Part shown: piece by piece, positions 8,920-16,640 of the stretch | Numbering within the stretch: the first letter of the stretch is position 1 | Layout of the letters: every line of letters begins with the position of its first letter | Assembly: GCF_900637545.1 (NCBI RefSeq) | Contig: NZ_LR134376.1 | Coordinates: 3,429,001 to 3,493,000 of the forward strand | DNA: 64,000 bases | Direction: 5' to 3' | Source: Aeromonas encheleia | GTDB taxonomy: Bacteria > Pseudomonadota > Gammaproteobacteria > Enterobacterales > Aeromonadaceae | The notes under the pieces: generated by a model | What the model saw: only the letters and a program-made list of their open reading frames with translations | What the model was told of the DNA's origin: nothing | The model's database searches: none | Made by a program: the position numbers and the translations under genes

Positions 8920-9546
8920 TCATGCCAGCTGCCGGGCGATGGCCGGCCACTGCAGCCTCGCCTTGACCAGGGTCTCCTGCCACAGGGGCCAGGCCAGCAA
9001 GGCTTGCTGATAGGCCCCCGCCTGGCCGGGCAGCTGGATGCCATAGCTCGCCAGCCGGTAGGCCATCACCGCGTAGAAGGCGTCGATGATCCCCGCCTCC
9101 TCGAAATAGAAGGTGCCCCTCGCCTGGGACCAGAGCGTCTGCAACCTGGCCAGCTCGCCTATGGTCTCCACCGGCGGCTCGCACTGGGTCGGCGCCCCCA
9201 GGAAGAAGGGCAGGCGGCTGCGGATCTGGCCAAAGCCCGAGTGCAGCTCGGCGCACAGGCTGCGGGCCAGGGCGCGCTCGGCCCTATCCTGCGGGTAGAG
9301 CCGCCGTTCCGGGCACAGTTCATGCAGGTATTCGGCGATGGCCAGCGAATCGTGTATCCGCAGTTCGCCATCATCCAGCCAGGGCACCAACCCGGTCGGC
9401 GAGACCCGCTTCAACCGCTGCAGCGCCTTGGCATCCTCCAGATCGAACACCTGCTCCTGCCACTCCAGCCCGCTCATGGTGAGCACCAGCGCCGCCCGCA
9501 TCGCCCAGGTGGAGCCCGTGCCCACCGTCAGTACCAAGGATCCCAT
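8920..9546 (-). CDS. glutathione S-transferase family protein
   Basis: A 208-residue protein with a thioredoxin-like N-terminal domain (STWAMRAALVLTMSGLEWQEQVFDLED, then SPTGLVPWLDDGELRIHDSLAIAEYLHE) and an all-alpha C-terminal domain. The VPWL cis-proline region and the D-S-LAI glutathione-binding block are standard for soluble GSTs. The usual N-terminal catalytic Ser/Cys/Tyr would correspond to the STW segment at residues 12-14. Conjugation or reduction of an unknown electrophile is the likely role. It stands alone, with GGAGGCAATAA before its ATG. Confidence 0.85.
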   Translation of the reverse strand: MGSLVLTVGTGSTWAMRAALVLTMSGLEWQEQVFDLEDAKALQRLKRVSPTGLVPWLDDGELRIHDSLAIAEYLHELCPERRLYPQDRAERALARSLCAELHSGFGQIRSRLPFFLGAPTQCEPPVETIGELARLQTLWSQARGTFYFEEAGIIDAFYAVMAYRLASYGIQLPGQAGAYQQALLAWPLWQETLVKARLQWPAIARQLA

Positions 9547-9702
9547 TTATTGCCTCCGGCTTGGGTTGTTGATGCCATGGATCGGCCCCGTTGGCACGAC
9601 ATCCCATGGTCGCCTCACATTTGCACCGCTGCGGGTTTGACCCCCCACAGGAGCAGTGCTAGTTTGATTTTTCAAAACAATCAGTTAGCAATAATGTGAG
9701 CA

Positions 9703-10347
9703 ATGGACAGCCAATTTACCATCGTCATCGCAGATGACCACCCCCTGTTTCGGGGCGCCCTCTATCAGGCGGTGCACATGGCCATCGACGAGGCCCGACT
9801 GCTGGAGGCCGACTCCATCGACAGCCTGACTCAGCTGCTGGGAGAACACCCCGAGGTGGATCTGCTGCTGCTCGATCTCAAGATGCCGGGAGCAAATGGA
9901 TTCGAAGGGCTCGCCTACCTGCGTGGCCAATACCCGGATCTGCCGATCGTCGTGGTGTCCGCCTCGGAGGATCCCGCCATCATCCAGCAGGTGCTGCGCC
10001 TCGGTGCCCTCGGCTTCATCCCCAAGTCCGTCCCCATGAAGGAGCTGGTCAGCGCCCTCAATACGGTGATCGGGGGCGATAACTGGGTGCCGGAGGGGAT
10101 CTCCCTGCGGCCCGAGTCCGAGGATGGCCCCGACTTCGCCAGCAAGCTGGCCAGCCTCACCCCCCAGCAGTACAAGGTGCTGATCATGCTGCGCGACGGC
10201 AGCCTCAACAAGCAGATCGCCTGGGAGCTCAAGGTCTCCGAGGCCACCATCAAGGCCCACATCACCGCCATCTTCCGCAAGCTCGGTGTCAAGAACCGCA
10301 CCCAGGCGGTCATCGCCCTGCAGCAGATGGGCATCAAGGACGACTGA
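9703..10347 (+). CDS. LuxR/NarL-type response regulator, orphan
   Basis: A 214-residue two-domain regulator. The receiver has the acidic pair ADDHP (residues 10-14), phosphoacceptor Asp58 (LLLDLKMPG), the VSASED switch serine and GFIPKS with the conserved lysine. After a linker, a LuxR_C helix-turn-helix follows: LTPQQYKVLIMLRDGSLNKQIAWELKVSEATIKAHITAIFRKL. No sensor kinase gene is adjacent, so the partner and regulon are unknown. Related proteins control flagella, two-component metabolic genes and surface functions, which gives no firm guess here. The upstream SD (GTGAG) is weak. Confidence 0.88.
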   Translation: MDSQFTIVIADDHPLFRGALYQAVHMAIDEARLLEADSIDSLTQLLGEHPEVDLLLLDLKMPGANGFEGLAYLRGQYPDLPIVVVSASEDPAIIQQVLRLGALGFIPKSVPMKELVSALNTVIGGDNWVPEGISLRPESEDGPDFASKLASLTPQQYKVLIMLRDGSLNKQIAWELKVSEATIKAHITAIFRKLGVKNRTQAVIALQQMGIKDD

Positions 10348-10392
10348 GCCCGGGCGGTCTAGCGCCTTCCGCCGGTTTGTGACTCGACAAAT

Positions 10393-10406
10393 AGTACGAT
10401 CGTACT
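10393..10406. promoter_or_regulatory. perfect palindrome, likely TetR operator
   Basis: AGTACGATCGTACT is a perfect 14-bp palindrome 31 nt before the tetR start. Its length, AT-rich flanks and position are typical of TetR-family autoregulatory operators, probably overlapping the promoter of the tetR/hydrolase operon. No second copy was noticed nearby. Confidence 0.7.
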
Positions 10407-10437
10407 TTATGCTGCAGGCAACAGTGAGGAGCCGCCG

Positions 10438-11019
10438 ATGAGCAAGGGCCGTTTGACCCGCGACAACATTTTGCAGACCGCCTTCGAGCAGGCGAGCCAG
10501 CAAGGGCTGGAGAGCCTGACCATCGGCTCCCTCGCCAGCCTGTGCGAGATGTCCAAGAGTGGCCTGTTCGCCCATTTTCAGTCCCGCGACAACCTGCAGA
10601 TCGCCGTGCTGGGCTATTCCGCTGAGGTGTTTAGGGAGCGGGTGATCCAGCCGGTGCGCCGGCAGCAACATCAGACCCAGCAGCAGAAACTGACCGCCCT
10701 GCTCCACGCCTGGCTCGCCTGGAACCAGAGTTTTGCCGGCCGCTGCATGTTCCTCGACGCCTGGACCTCGGCCCAGGAGGGGGAGGTGCAGCAGGCGGCC
10801 CGCCAGCTGGTGCGCTTCTGGCTCGACTACCTGGCTCGCCAGGTGGTGCAGGGCCAGGCCCAGGGCGAGTGGCGCAGGGATCTGGATCCCTGGCGCGCCG
10901 TCTACCGGCTCTATGGCCTCTATCTCGGGGATCAGGTGTTCAATGCGCTGGATTTGTGTCAGGATCCGGCCCGCCACTTCTGGCCCGAGGTGGAGAGTCT
11001 GCTGCTGAGCTGGCGCTGA
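10438..11019 (+). CDS. TetR/AcrR-family repressor
   Basis: A 193-residue regulator with an N-terminal TetR_N helix-turn-helix (RDNILQTAFEQASQQGLESLTIGSLASLCEMSKSGLFAHFQSRDNL), where SKSGLFAHF is the recognition region, and an all-helical ligand-binding half with many aromatics. The next gene, an alpha/beta hydrolase, begins 69 nt downstream without a terminator. With the palindrome upstream this suggests an autorepressed operon responding to a lipid or ester handled by the hydrolase; the inducer is not known. Confidence 0.88.
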   Translation: MSKGRLTRDNILQTAFEQASQQGLESLTIGSLASLCEMSKSGLFAHFQSRDNLQIAVLGYSAEVFRERVIQPVRRQQHQTQQQKLTALLHAWLAWNQSFAGRCMFLDAWTSAQEGEVQQAARQLVRFWLDYLARQVVQGQAQGEWRRDLDPWRAVYRLYGLYLGDQVFNALDLCQDPARHFWPEVESLLLSWR

Positions 11020-11088
11020 TTTTCAGTTTTCCTTTTAAAAACCGATAAAAAAGCACGACCGTTCGCACATAAAAACGACAGGATGACC

Positions 11089-11946
11089 ATGAGCAGCAAG
11101 ATCTATTTCAACACCCGCCGTTTCAGCCCGAGCAAGTTGTTGCTGGGGCTCGGCACCCGATTGCACCACGTGCTGGCCCCCGCCCACGCCAGGCGCACCG
11201 CCAGCAAGCTGTTGCTGACCCCGCAACGACCCAGCCGTGAAACCGACGCTCCGGCCGGGCTGGTGCAGCAGGCGGTGCACACCCGCGAAGGGGCGCTGAT
11301 GAGCTATCGACTCGGCCAGGGGCCCGTCTGGCTGCTGATGCACGGCTGGTCCGGCAGCGCCAGCCAGTTCTACCCGCTGATGGCCCATATAGCCGCCCAG
11401 GGCTTCACGGCGCTGGCCTACGATCACCCGGCCCACGGCCAGAGCGACGGCCACACCGGTCACCTGCCCAGGTTCGTGCGCGCCTTCGACGAGCTGCTCG
11501 AGCGCTGCGGCCCCATCGAGGGGGTCATCACCCACAGCATGGGCGGCGCCGTCACCCTCGCCAGCCAGCATCCCGCCCTCGACAGGCTGCCGCTGCTGCT
11601 GATCTCCCCCGTGCTCGACTACGTGCCCCAGCTCTATGGCATGGTGGCGCGCTCCGGCTACTCCATCCGGCTGTTCGATGCGGTGGTGAAAGAGATAGAG
11701 CAGGAATACCAGCATCCCCTCAGCACGGTGGATCCCCTCGGCCGGCTCGCCAGTCGCGCCGGCCATGCCCTCATCGTCCACGACGAGGAGGACAGGTTCG
11801 CCCCCCATAAGGACTCGCTGCGCGCGGCGCAGGATGGCCGCACCCGGCTGGTGAGCACCCGTGGCCTCGGCCATGGCCGCATCCTCTCCAGCCCCCCGGT
11901 ATTCGCCGCCTTCGATCGATTGACCCAGCCCCAGGGCGCCGCCTGA
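11089..11946 (+). CDS. alpha/beta hydrolase
   Basis: A 285-residue alpha/beta-hydrolase-fold protein. The oxyanion-hole segment LLMHGWSGSASQF precedes the nucleophile elbow ITHSMGGAV (G/H-x-S-x-G form) and a late GLGHGRIL carrying the catalytic His; DEEDRFAP likely holds the acid. The open frame includes an ATG two codons earlier (11083), but AGGATGACC spaces correctly for ATG 11089. No signal peptide, so cytoplasmic. It is co-directional with the tetR gene and followed by a terminator, so it is probably the main target of that repressor. Substrate unknown (ester, lipase-like or thioesterase activity possible). Confidence 0.85.
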   Translation: MSSKIYFNTRRFSPSKLLLGLGTRLHHVLAPAHARRTASKLLLTPQRPSRETDAPAGLVQQAVHTREGALMSYRLGQGPVWLLMHGWSGSASQFYPLMAHIAAQGFTALAYDHPAHGQSDGHTGHLPRFVRAFDELLERCGPIEGVITHSMGGAVTLASQHPALDRLPLLLISPVLDYVPQLYGMVARSGYSIRLFDAVVKEIEQEYQHPLSTVDPLGRLASRAGHALIVHDEEDRFAPHKDSLRAAQDGRTRLVSTRGLGHGRILSSPPVFAAFDRLTQPQGAA

Positions 11947-11960
11947 TACCACTTGGAACT

Positions 11961-11997
11961 GGCCGCCTCAAAAAATGATGAGGCGGCCATTTTTATA
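11961..11997 (+). terminator. terminator of tetR-hydrolase operon
   Basis: Ten-bp stem GGCCGCCTCA / TGAGGCGGCC with an A-rich loop, then ATTTTTATATTT. It lies 15 nt past the hydrolase stop. Confidence 0.9.
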
Positions 11998-12047
11998 TTT
12001 GATACAGCGGCTTATAGTTGAATTGCTCGGTGGTAAAACGCGCAGAT

Positions 12048-12142
12048 GGCAACAACAAGGCGCAACATCATGCTCAGACCCGCCCATGGTGGCTGCTTGC
12101 CGGCAACAACATAAGGGGTAGCGTCATGGCCAGACCCAATAC
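12048..12142 (+). repeat. imperfect duplication of the patatin gene start region
   Basis: The segment GGCAACAACA..AGG...TCATG..CAGACCC occurs twice, at 12048-12083 and 12102-12139, offset by 54-56 nt. The second copy holds the SD and ATG of the phospholipase gene (M-A-R-P). The first copy holds an ATG at 12070 opening a 14-codon frame (M-L-R-P-A-H-G-G-C-L-P-A-T-T) that ends at TAA 12112-12114, before the real start. Confidence 0.6.
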
Positions 12143-13271
12143 AGCGCTTCTGTTGACCGGTGGCGGTGCCCGCGCCGCCTATCAGGTCGGTGTCCTCAAG
12201 GCCGTGGCCGAGCTCTACCCCCGCAACCTCGGCATCCCGTTTCCCATCCTGTGCGGCACCTCGGCCGGGGCGCTGAACGTCACGGCGCTGGCCTGCTACG
12301 CCTCCTGCTTCCATCTTGGGGTGCGCAAGCTGGAGTGGATCTGGCGCCGCTTCGAGACCCACCACATCTTCGACTTCCACCCCTGCCAGCTGCTGTGGCG
12401 CACCCTGTATCAGGGCTCGGCCGGCCTCATCAGCCCGAGCAGCAACCGCGCCTTTCACCTGTTCGACAATGCGCCGCTGCGCCGCCTGCTGGAGCAGGTC
12501 ATCGACTATCACCGCATCGATGACAACATCCTCTACGGCAGCCTGGAGGCCATCGCCATCACCGCCTCTGACTATGATGGCGGCCTCTCCACCACCTTCT
12601 TCCAGGGGCGGGCCGAGCATCAGCCCTGGGAGCGGGCCAGACGGCGCGGCCTGCGCACCCTGCTCACCTCGGATCACCTGCTGGCCTCCTCGGCGCTGCC
12701 CTTCGTCTTCCCGGCTACCCGCATCGGCGACAGCTTCTACGGGGATGGCTCCATCCACCAGCTGAGTCCATTGAGCCCCGCCATCCACCTGGGGGCGGAG
12801 CGGATCCTGCTGGTGACCCTGGACTCGCCACACCCGGCGGCGATAGCGCCGCATCAGGGCCATCTGACCAGCTCCAACATCGCCGGCCATCTGCTCAACA
12901 CCGTCTTCTCCGACACCCTCAATTCGGATCTGGAGCGGCTGGGACGCATCAACCAGACCCTGGCACTCATTCCGGAGCGGGAGCGCAATCGACTGAAGCT
13001 GCGCCAGGTGGAGACCTGCGTGGTAAGGCCGAGCCAGGATCTGGATCTCATCGCCCTCGACTACCTGCCCAGGCTGCCGACCCATGTGCGCCGCCTGCTG
13101 CGGGTGATGGGGGTCACCGGCAGCGAGAGCAGCAGCCTGGCCAGCTTCCTGATGTTCGATCCGGGTTACTGCCAGCAGCTGATAAAGCTCGGCTATCAGG
13201 ATGCGCTGGGGGAACGCCAGCGCATCGAGGCCTTCCTGGGCATAGAGGAGCGGATCCGCGAGGAGGCGTGA
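12126..13271 (+). CDS. patatin-like phospholipase
   Basis: A 381-residue patatin-family acyl hydrolase. LLLTGGGARAAYQVGVLKAV is the glycine-rich oxyanion segment, CGTSAGALN the G-x-S-x-G nucleophile motif, and FYGDGSIHQLSPLSPAIHLGA supplies the catalytic Asp of the Ser-Asp dyad. No signal peptide is evident; such bacterial proteins act on membrane lipids or are delivered to other cells. I chose ATG 12126, preceded by AAGGGG, because the upstream extension of the frame is unlike patatins. A duplicate of this start region lies immediately upstream. It converges with the antiporter gene with only 14 nt between stops. Confidence 0.88.
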   Translation: MARPNTALLLTGGGARAAYQVGVLKAVAELYPRNLGIPFPILCGTSAGALNVTALACYASCFHLGVRKLEWIWRRFETHHIFDFHPCQLLWRTLYQGSAGLISPSSNRAFHLFDNAPLRRLLEQVIDYHRIDDNILYGSLEAIAITASDYDGGLSTTFFQGRAEHQPWERARRRGLRTLLTSDHLLASSALPFVFPATRIGDSFYGDGSIHQLSPLSPAIHLGAERILLVTLDSPHPAAIAPHQGHLTSSNIAGHLLNTVFSDTLNSDLERLGRINQTLALIPERERNRLKLRQVETCVVRPSQDLDLIALDYLPRLPTHVRRLLRVMGVTGSESSSLASFLMFDPGYCQQLIKLGYQDALGERQRIEAFLGIEERIREEA

Positions 13272-13285
13272 GGGGAACAACTCGC

Positions 13286-15238
13286 CTAGTGCCCCTCCAG
13301 CAGGCGCTGCTCGGCCCGCTCCATCGCCACCGCATTGCCAAACAGCACCAGCCGATCGCCGGCGGCCAGCCGCAGCTCGGGTCTCGGTTCCAGGCTCTGC
13401 TCGCCGCGGTGGATCGCCTTGATCCGCACCTCGCCGAGGGCCAACTCCCGCACCCGACGCCCCACCGCCCAGGCCTGATCGTGCAGCAGCACGGGGTGCA
13501 GCCGCTCCAGCAGCTGATCCGTCTCCAGGTTGTTGGCGCTCTGATCCCCCCAGTAGAAGCCGTGCAGGAAGCGGTACTGGCTGCTGCGCTCGTGCTCCAT
13601 GCGCCGGATCACCCGGCCGATGGGGATGTCGCAGTTGACCAGCAGGTGGGACACCAGCATCAGGGCCCCCTCCTGGGATTCGGGGATCACCTCGAAGGCC
13701 CCGGCCTGCTTGTAATGTTCGAGAAAGCTGTCGTCCCGGGTGCGCACCAGCACCTTGACCCCGCTCGCCAGCTCCCGGATGAGGGTCAGCATGGCATCGA
13801 TCCGCTTGCGATCATCGAAGGTGATGATCACCAGCCGCGCCCGGGTGAGGCCGGCGGCCAGCAGGATATCCCGGCGGCTGGCGTCACCGAATGCCACCTG
13901 CTCCCCCGCCAGCTTGGCCTCGTTCACCCGCTCCGGATCCAGATCCAGCGCGAGGAAGGGCAGTTCCTCGAGCTTGAGAAAGCGGGCACAGGTCTGCCCG
14001 GTGCGGCCGAAGCCGGCGATGATGACGTGCTGATGCTTGCTCAGTCCCGACTGAGCCACCTCGGAGCGGGAGAGCAGCGCCGCATCGGTGAGGGAGTGGG
14101 CCAGCCCCTGCGCCTTCTGCACCAGCCAGGGGGTCAGGGCGATGGAAGTGACCCCGATGCCGATGAGCAGGGAGACCTGCTGCTGGCTGAGCAAGCCATG
14201 GTGGCTCGCCAGCGCCAGCAGCACGAAGCCGAACTCCCCCACCTGGCTCAGCATGATGCCGGCCGCCATGGCATCGCGCTTGCGCTCCCCCATCAACCGG
14301 CCCGCCAACAGCACCAGCAACGACTTGAACAGGATCAGCCCCAGCACGCTGGCGAGCACCAGCCACCAGACCCGCGCCACCAGCTGCCACTCCATGGCCA
14401 TGCCGATGGTGATGAAGAAGAGCCCCATCAGCACGTCCCGAAACGGCTTGATGTCGACCTCGAGCTGATGGCGATAGTGGGACTCCCCCAGCATCATGCC
14501 GGCCAGGAAGGCACCGAGCGCCATGGAGAGCCCCATCCACTGGGTCAGCGACGCCGCCAGCAAGGCCACCAGCAGGGCGCTGAGCACGAACAGCTCGTCG
14601 GAGCGCGCCCGTGCCACCTCGTGAAACAGGGTGGGCAGCAGCCATTTTCCCACCGCGAGCAGGGCGATCAGGGCGAATAACCCCTTGAGGGAGGCCCAGG
14701 CGATCTCCGCCAGCAGGGCGCTGCCCTGCACCTCGGGCCTGGCGAGTATGGGGATCATCACCAGCAGCGGCACCACCGCCAGGTCCTGGAACAGCAAGAT
14801 GCTCACCCCGAGCTGGGCGCGGCGGGTGTGCAATTGTTTTAGCTCCCCCAGCTGCTTGATCACCACGGCGGTGGAGGAGAGCGCCAGGGTGCCCGAGACC
14901 ACCAGCGCCTGGGGCAGGGTCAGCCCCCACCACCACCCTAGCCAGAAGAACAGCGAGGTGGTGAGCAGCACCTGCAGGCCGCCGACCCCCAGCACCAGCT
15001 TGCGCATGGAGAGCAGGCGCGGCAGTGAGAACTCGAGCCCGAGGGAGAACATCAGGAAGACGATGCCGAGCTCCCCTATGGTCTGCATGATCGCCTGCCC
15101 GGTGACGATGGCGGCGCCATGGGGGCCGAGCAGCATGCCGACGAACAGGTAAGCGAGGATCACCGGCTGGCCGAGGCGCCGGAAGATCGCCACCAGCAGG
15201 ACGGCGGCGAGCAGCAGGATCAATACGTCTGCATACAA
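13286..15238 (-). CDS. Kef-type CPA2 monovalent cation:proton antiporter
   Basis: A 650-residue transporter with about a dozen N-terminal membrane segments (ADVLILLLAAVLLVAIFRRL, then LAYLFVGMLLGPHG, LFLMFSLGLEFS and SGTLALSSTAVVIKQLGE) and a C-terminal RCK/TrkA_N domain (HVIIAGFGRTGQTCARFL, residues near 410) plus a TrkA_C tail. This is the KefB/KefC/YbaL architecture, where nucleotide or glutathione adducts gate K+ efflux. No ATG fits; TTG 15238 follows GGGAGAAGCCA and gives the canonical N-terminus MYADVLI. No KefF/KefG ancillary gene is adjacent, so glutathione gating cannot be assumed. Confidence 0.85.
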   Translation of the reverse strand: MYADVLILLLAAVLLVAIFRRLGQPVILAYLFVGMLLGPHGAAIVTGQAIMQTIGELGIVFLMFSLGLEFSLPRLLSMRKLVLGVGGLQVLLTTSLFFWLGWWWGLTLPQALVVSGTLALSSTAVVIKQLGELKQLHTRRAQLGVSILLFQDLAVVPLLVMIPILARPEVQGSALLAEIAWASLKGLFALIALLAVGKWLLPTLFHEVARARSDELFVLSALLVALLAASLTQWMGLSMALGAFLAGMMLGESHYRHQLEVDIKPFRDVLMGLFFITIGMAMEWQLVARVWWLVLASVLGLILFKSLLVLLAGRLMGERKRDAMAAGIMLSQVGEFGFVLLALASHHGLLSQQQVSLLIGIGVTSIALTPWLVQKAQGLAHSLTDAALLSRSEVAQSGLSKHQHVIIAGFGRTGQTCARFLKLEELPFLALDLDPERVNEAKLAGEQVAFGDASRRDILLAAGLTRARLVIITFDDRKRIDAMLTLIRELASGVKVLVRTRDDSFLEHYKQAGAFEVIPESQEGALMLVSHLLVNCDIPIGRVIRRMEHERSSQYRFLHGFYWGDQSANNLETDQLLERLHPVLLHDQAWAVGRRVRELALGEVRIKAIHRGEQSLEPRPELRLAAGDRLVLFGNAVAMERAEQRLLEGH

Positions 15239-15584
15239 TGGCTTCTCCCATTCATCTCCCGGCGCGGCGGCCGCTAGGCCAACCCCTTCACCGGCGTTGA
15301 GGAAACGCCTCAGGCTCCCGGCGTCCATTTCACCCGCGCTTGCCTCTGGCGGTTCTACACTGGGCCCAAGCCCGTCGGTTCTGCACTGGGCCACCCATCC
15401 ACGACGGGGCCGACGAGGCGTTAGCCACACCGCCGGCACCCCGCCAACCACCTCTTTTTTCCTCCCTTTTTGTTTCGTTAAGCCTAGCCAGCGCCCTTGT
15501 TCACTATCGAACATATTTAGGGCACAAGTATTGCAGGGAAGGGTCAGGCAAGGACAAGCAAGCTGGATGGTTAGGGGCTGTCGC
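15239..15584. other. divergent intergenic region, antiporter / diguanylate cyclase
   Basis: Holds the 5' regions of both divergent genes. Nearer the antiporter is a 27-bp-offset direct repeat (see 15351). Nearer the cyclase gene is TTGTTCACTATCGAACATATTTAG (15498-15521 region), whose TGTTC-N6-GAACA inverted repeat could be an operator. I cannot place promoters confidently, and no gene is visible. Confidence 0.4.
15351..15392. repeat. direct repeat GGTTCTRCACTGGGCC
   Basis: A 16-nt unit with one mismatch occurs at 15351-15366 and 15377-15392, flanked by similar sequence, a short tandem duplication upstream of the antiporter gene. Confidence 0.75.
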
Positions 15585-16487
15585 GTGGAAAACACATCAT
15601 CATTGAATGGCTTCGGGCATGGCATCGAGCAGTGGGTGCAGCAGATGGAGCGGCTCAGGCCGCTGGCCGGCCAGGAGCGCCAGCAGTTGCTCGAACGGCT
15701 GCTGGCACAACGGGATCTTGACGCCCTGCTGGCAATCTTTGCCGAGCGGGTGGCAAAGGTTGTCCGTATCCATAGCCTCCATCTCGACTGCGGCCAGCCC
15801 CATAGCCTCATCTGCCGGCCGCCCCAGACCCATCAGGTGCTGCATAGCTATCGATTCGAGTTGCGCGGCCAGCATGATCAGCGCCTCGGTCTGCTGCAAT
15901 ACGAGCTGGAGCAGCCCCTGAGCGACGATCAGCAGCGGCTGCTGCGCCAGTATCATCAGCTGCTTTGCCTGCCACTGCCGCTCTATCTGCGGCTGGATGG
16001 GCTGGAGCGGCAGGTACGGCTCGATCACCTGACCGGGCTCGGCAACCGCTCCTACTTCGATGAGGCCATAGGTCGTGCGGTGGAGCAGCACTGCCGGGAA
16101 TCCCACGGCCTGGTGCTGGTGTTGCTGGATCTGGACAGGTTCAAGCAGGTCAACGACACCTGGGGTCACCCGGTGGGGGATCTGGTGCTGAGCCGCTTCG
16201 CGCAACTGCTCAACGGCTGCATCCGCGGCACGGATCAGGCCTTTCGCCTCGGTGGTGACGAGTTCGCGCTCTTGCTGCAACCCGCCGACCCCGAGGCCTG
16301 GCGCCCGGTCTGGCTACGCCTGCAACACGTGATGCACAGCCACGAGGAGCTCAGCGCCTTCGCGGTCAGCTGCAGCCTGGGTGCCGCCAGCTGGCAGGCC
16401 GGAGTGGATGTGCAGAGCCTGTATGAGGCGGCGGATGCCCACCTCTACGCCCGCAAACGGGCCGGAGTCACCGACCCATCGGAGTAA
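15585..16487 (+). CDS. diguanylate cyclase (GGDEF)
   Basis: A 300-residue protein with a GAF-like or unassigned N-terminal half (about residues 1-145) and a C-terminal GGDEF domain: DHLTGLGNRSYFDEAI, LLDLDRFKQVNDTWGH, and RLGGDEFALLL with an intact GGDEF at 223-227. RGTD at 214-217, five residues upstream, is a canonical RxxD inhibitory site, so c-di-GMP feedback is expected. The enzyme should make c-di-GMP from two GTP. GTG 15585 follows AGGGG with seven-nt spacing; an ATG at 15567 is the alternative. No membrane segments. The last 50 nt of the gene are part of a tandem duplication shared with the tilS end. Confidence 0.85.
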   Translation: MENTSSLNGFGHGIEQWVQQMERLRPLAGQERQQLLERLLAQRDLDALLAIFAERVAKVVRIHSLHLDCGQPHSLICRPPQTHQVLHSYRFELRGQHDQRLGLLQYELEQPLSDDQQRLLRQYHQLLCLPLPLYLRLDGLERQVRLDHLTGLGNRSYFDEAIGRAVEQHCRESHGLVLVLLDLDRFKQVNDTWGHPVGDLVLSRFAQLLNGCIRGTDQAFRLGGDEFALLLQPADPEAWRPVWLRLQHVMHSHEELSAFAVSCSLGAASWQAGVDVQSLYEAADAHLYARKRAGVTDPSE

Positions 16488-16640
16488 CGGGTAAGGCTCA
16501 CCCCTTGGCCGGATTCCGTATCTGCAGTGCCAGCCGATGCCCTCATCCATACGCCCGCAAGCGGGCCGCAGTCACCGGCCCATCGGAGTGATGGGCAGGG
16601 TTCAAATCTCGACTGGCTCAGGTTTCTGCCAATGCCAGCC
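16434..16640. repeat. imperfect ~102-bp tandem duplication at convergent gene ends
   Basis: Unit 1 (16434-16535) and unit 2 (16536-16640) both start GATGCC and end TGCCAGCC, and a third GATGCC follows at 16641. The first ~70 nt align well: ACGCCCGCAA.CGGGCC.AGTCACC and CCCATCGGAGT are shared. Unit 1 encodes the end of the diguanylate cyclase; unit 2 carries the last codons of tilS on the other strand. Confidence 0.8.
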
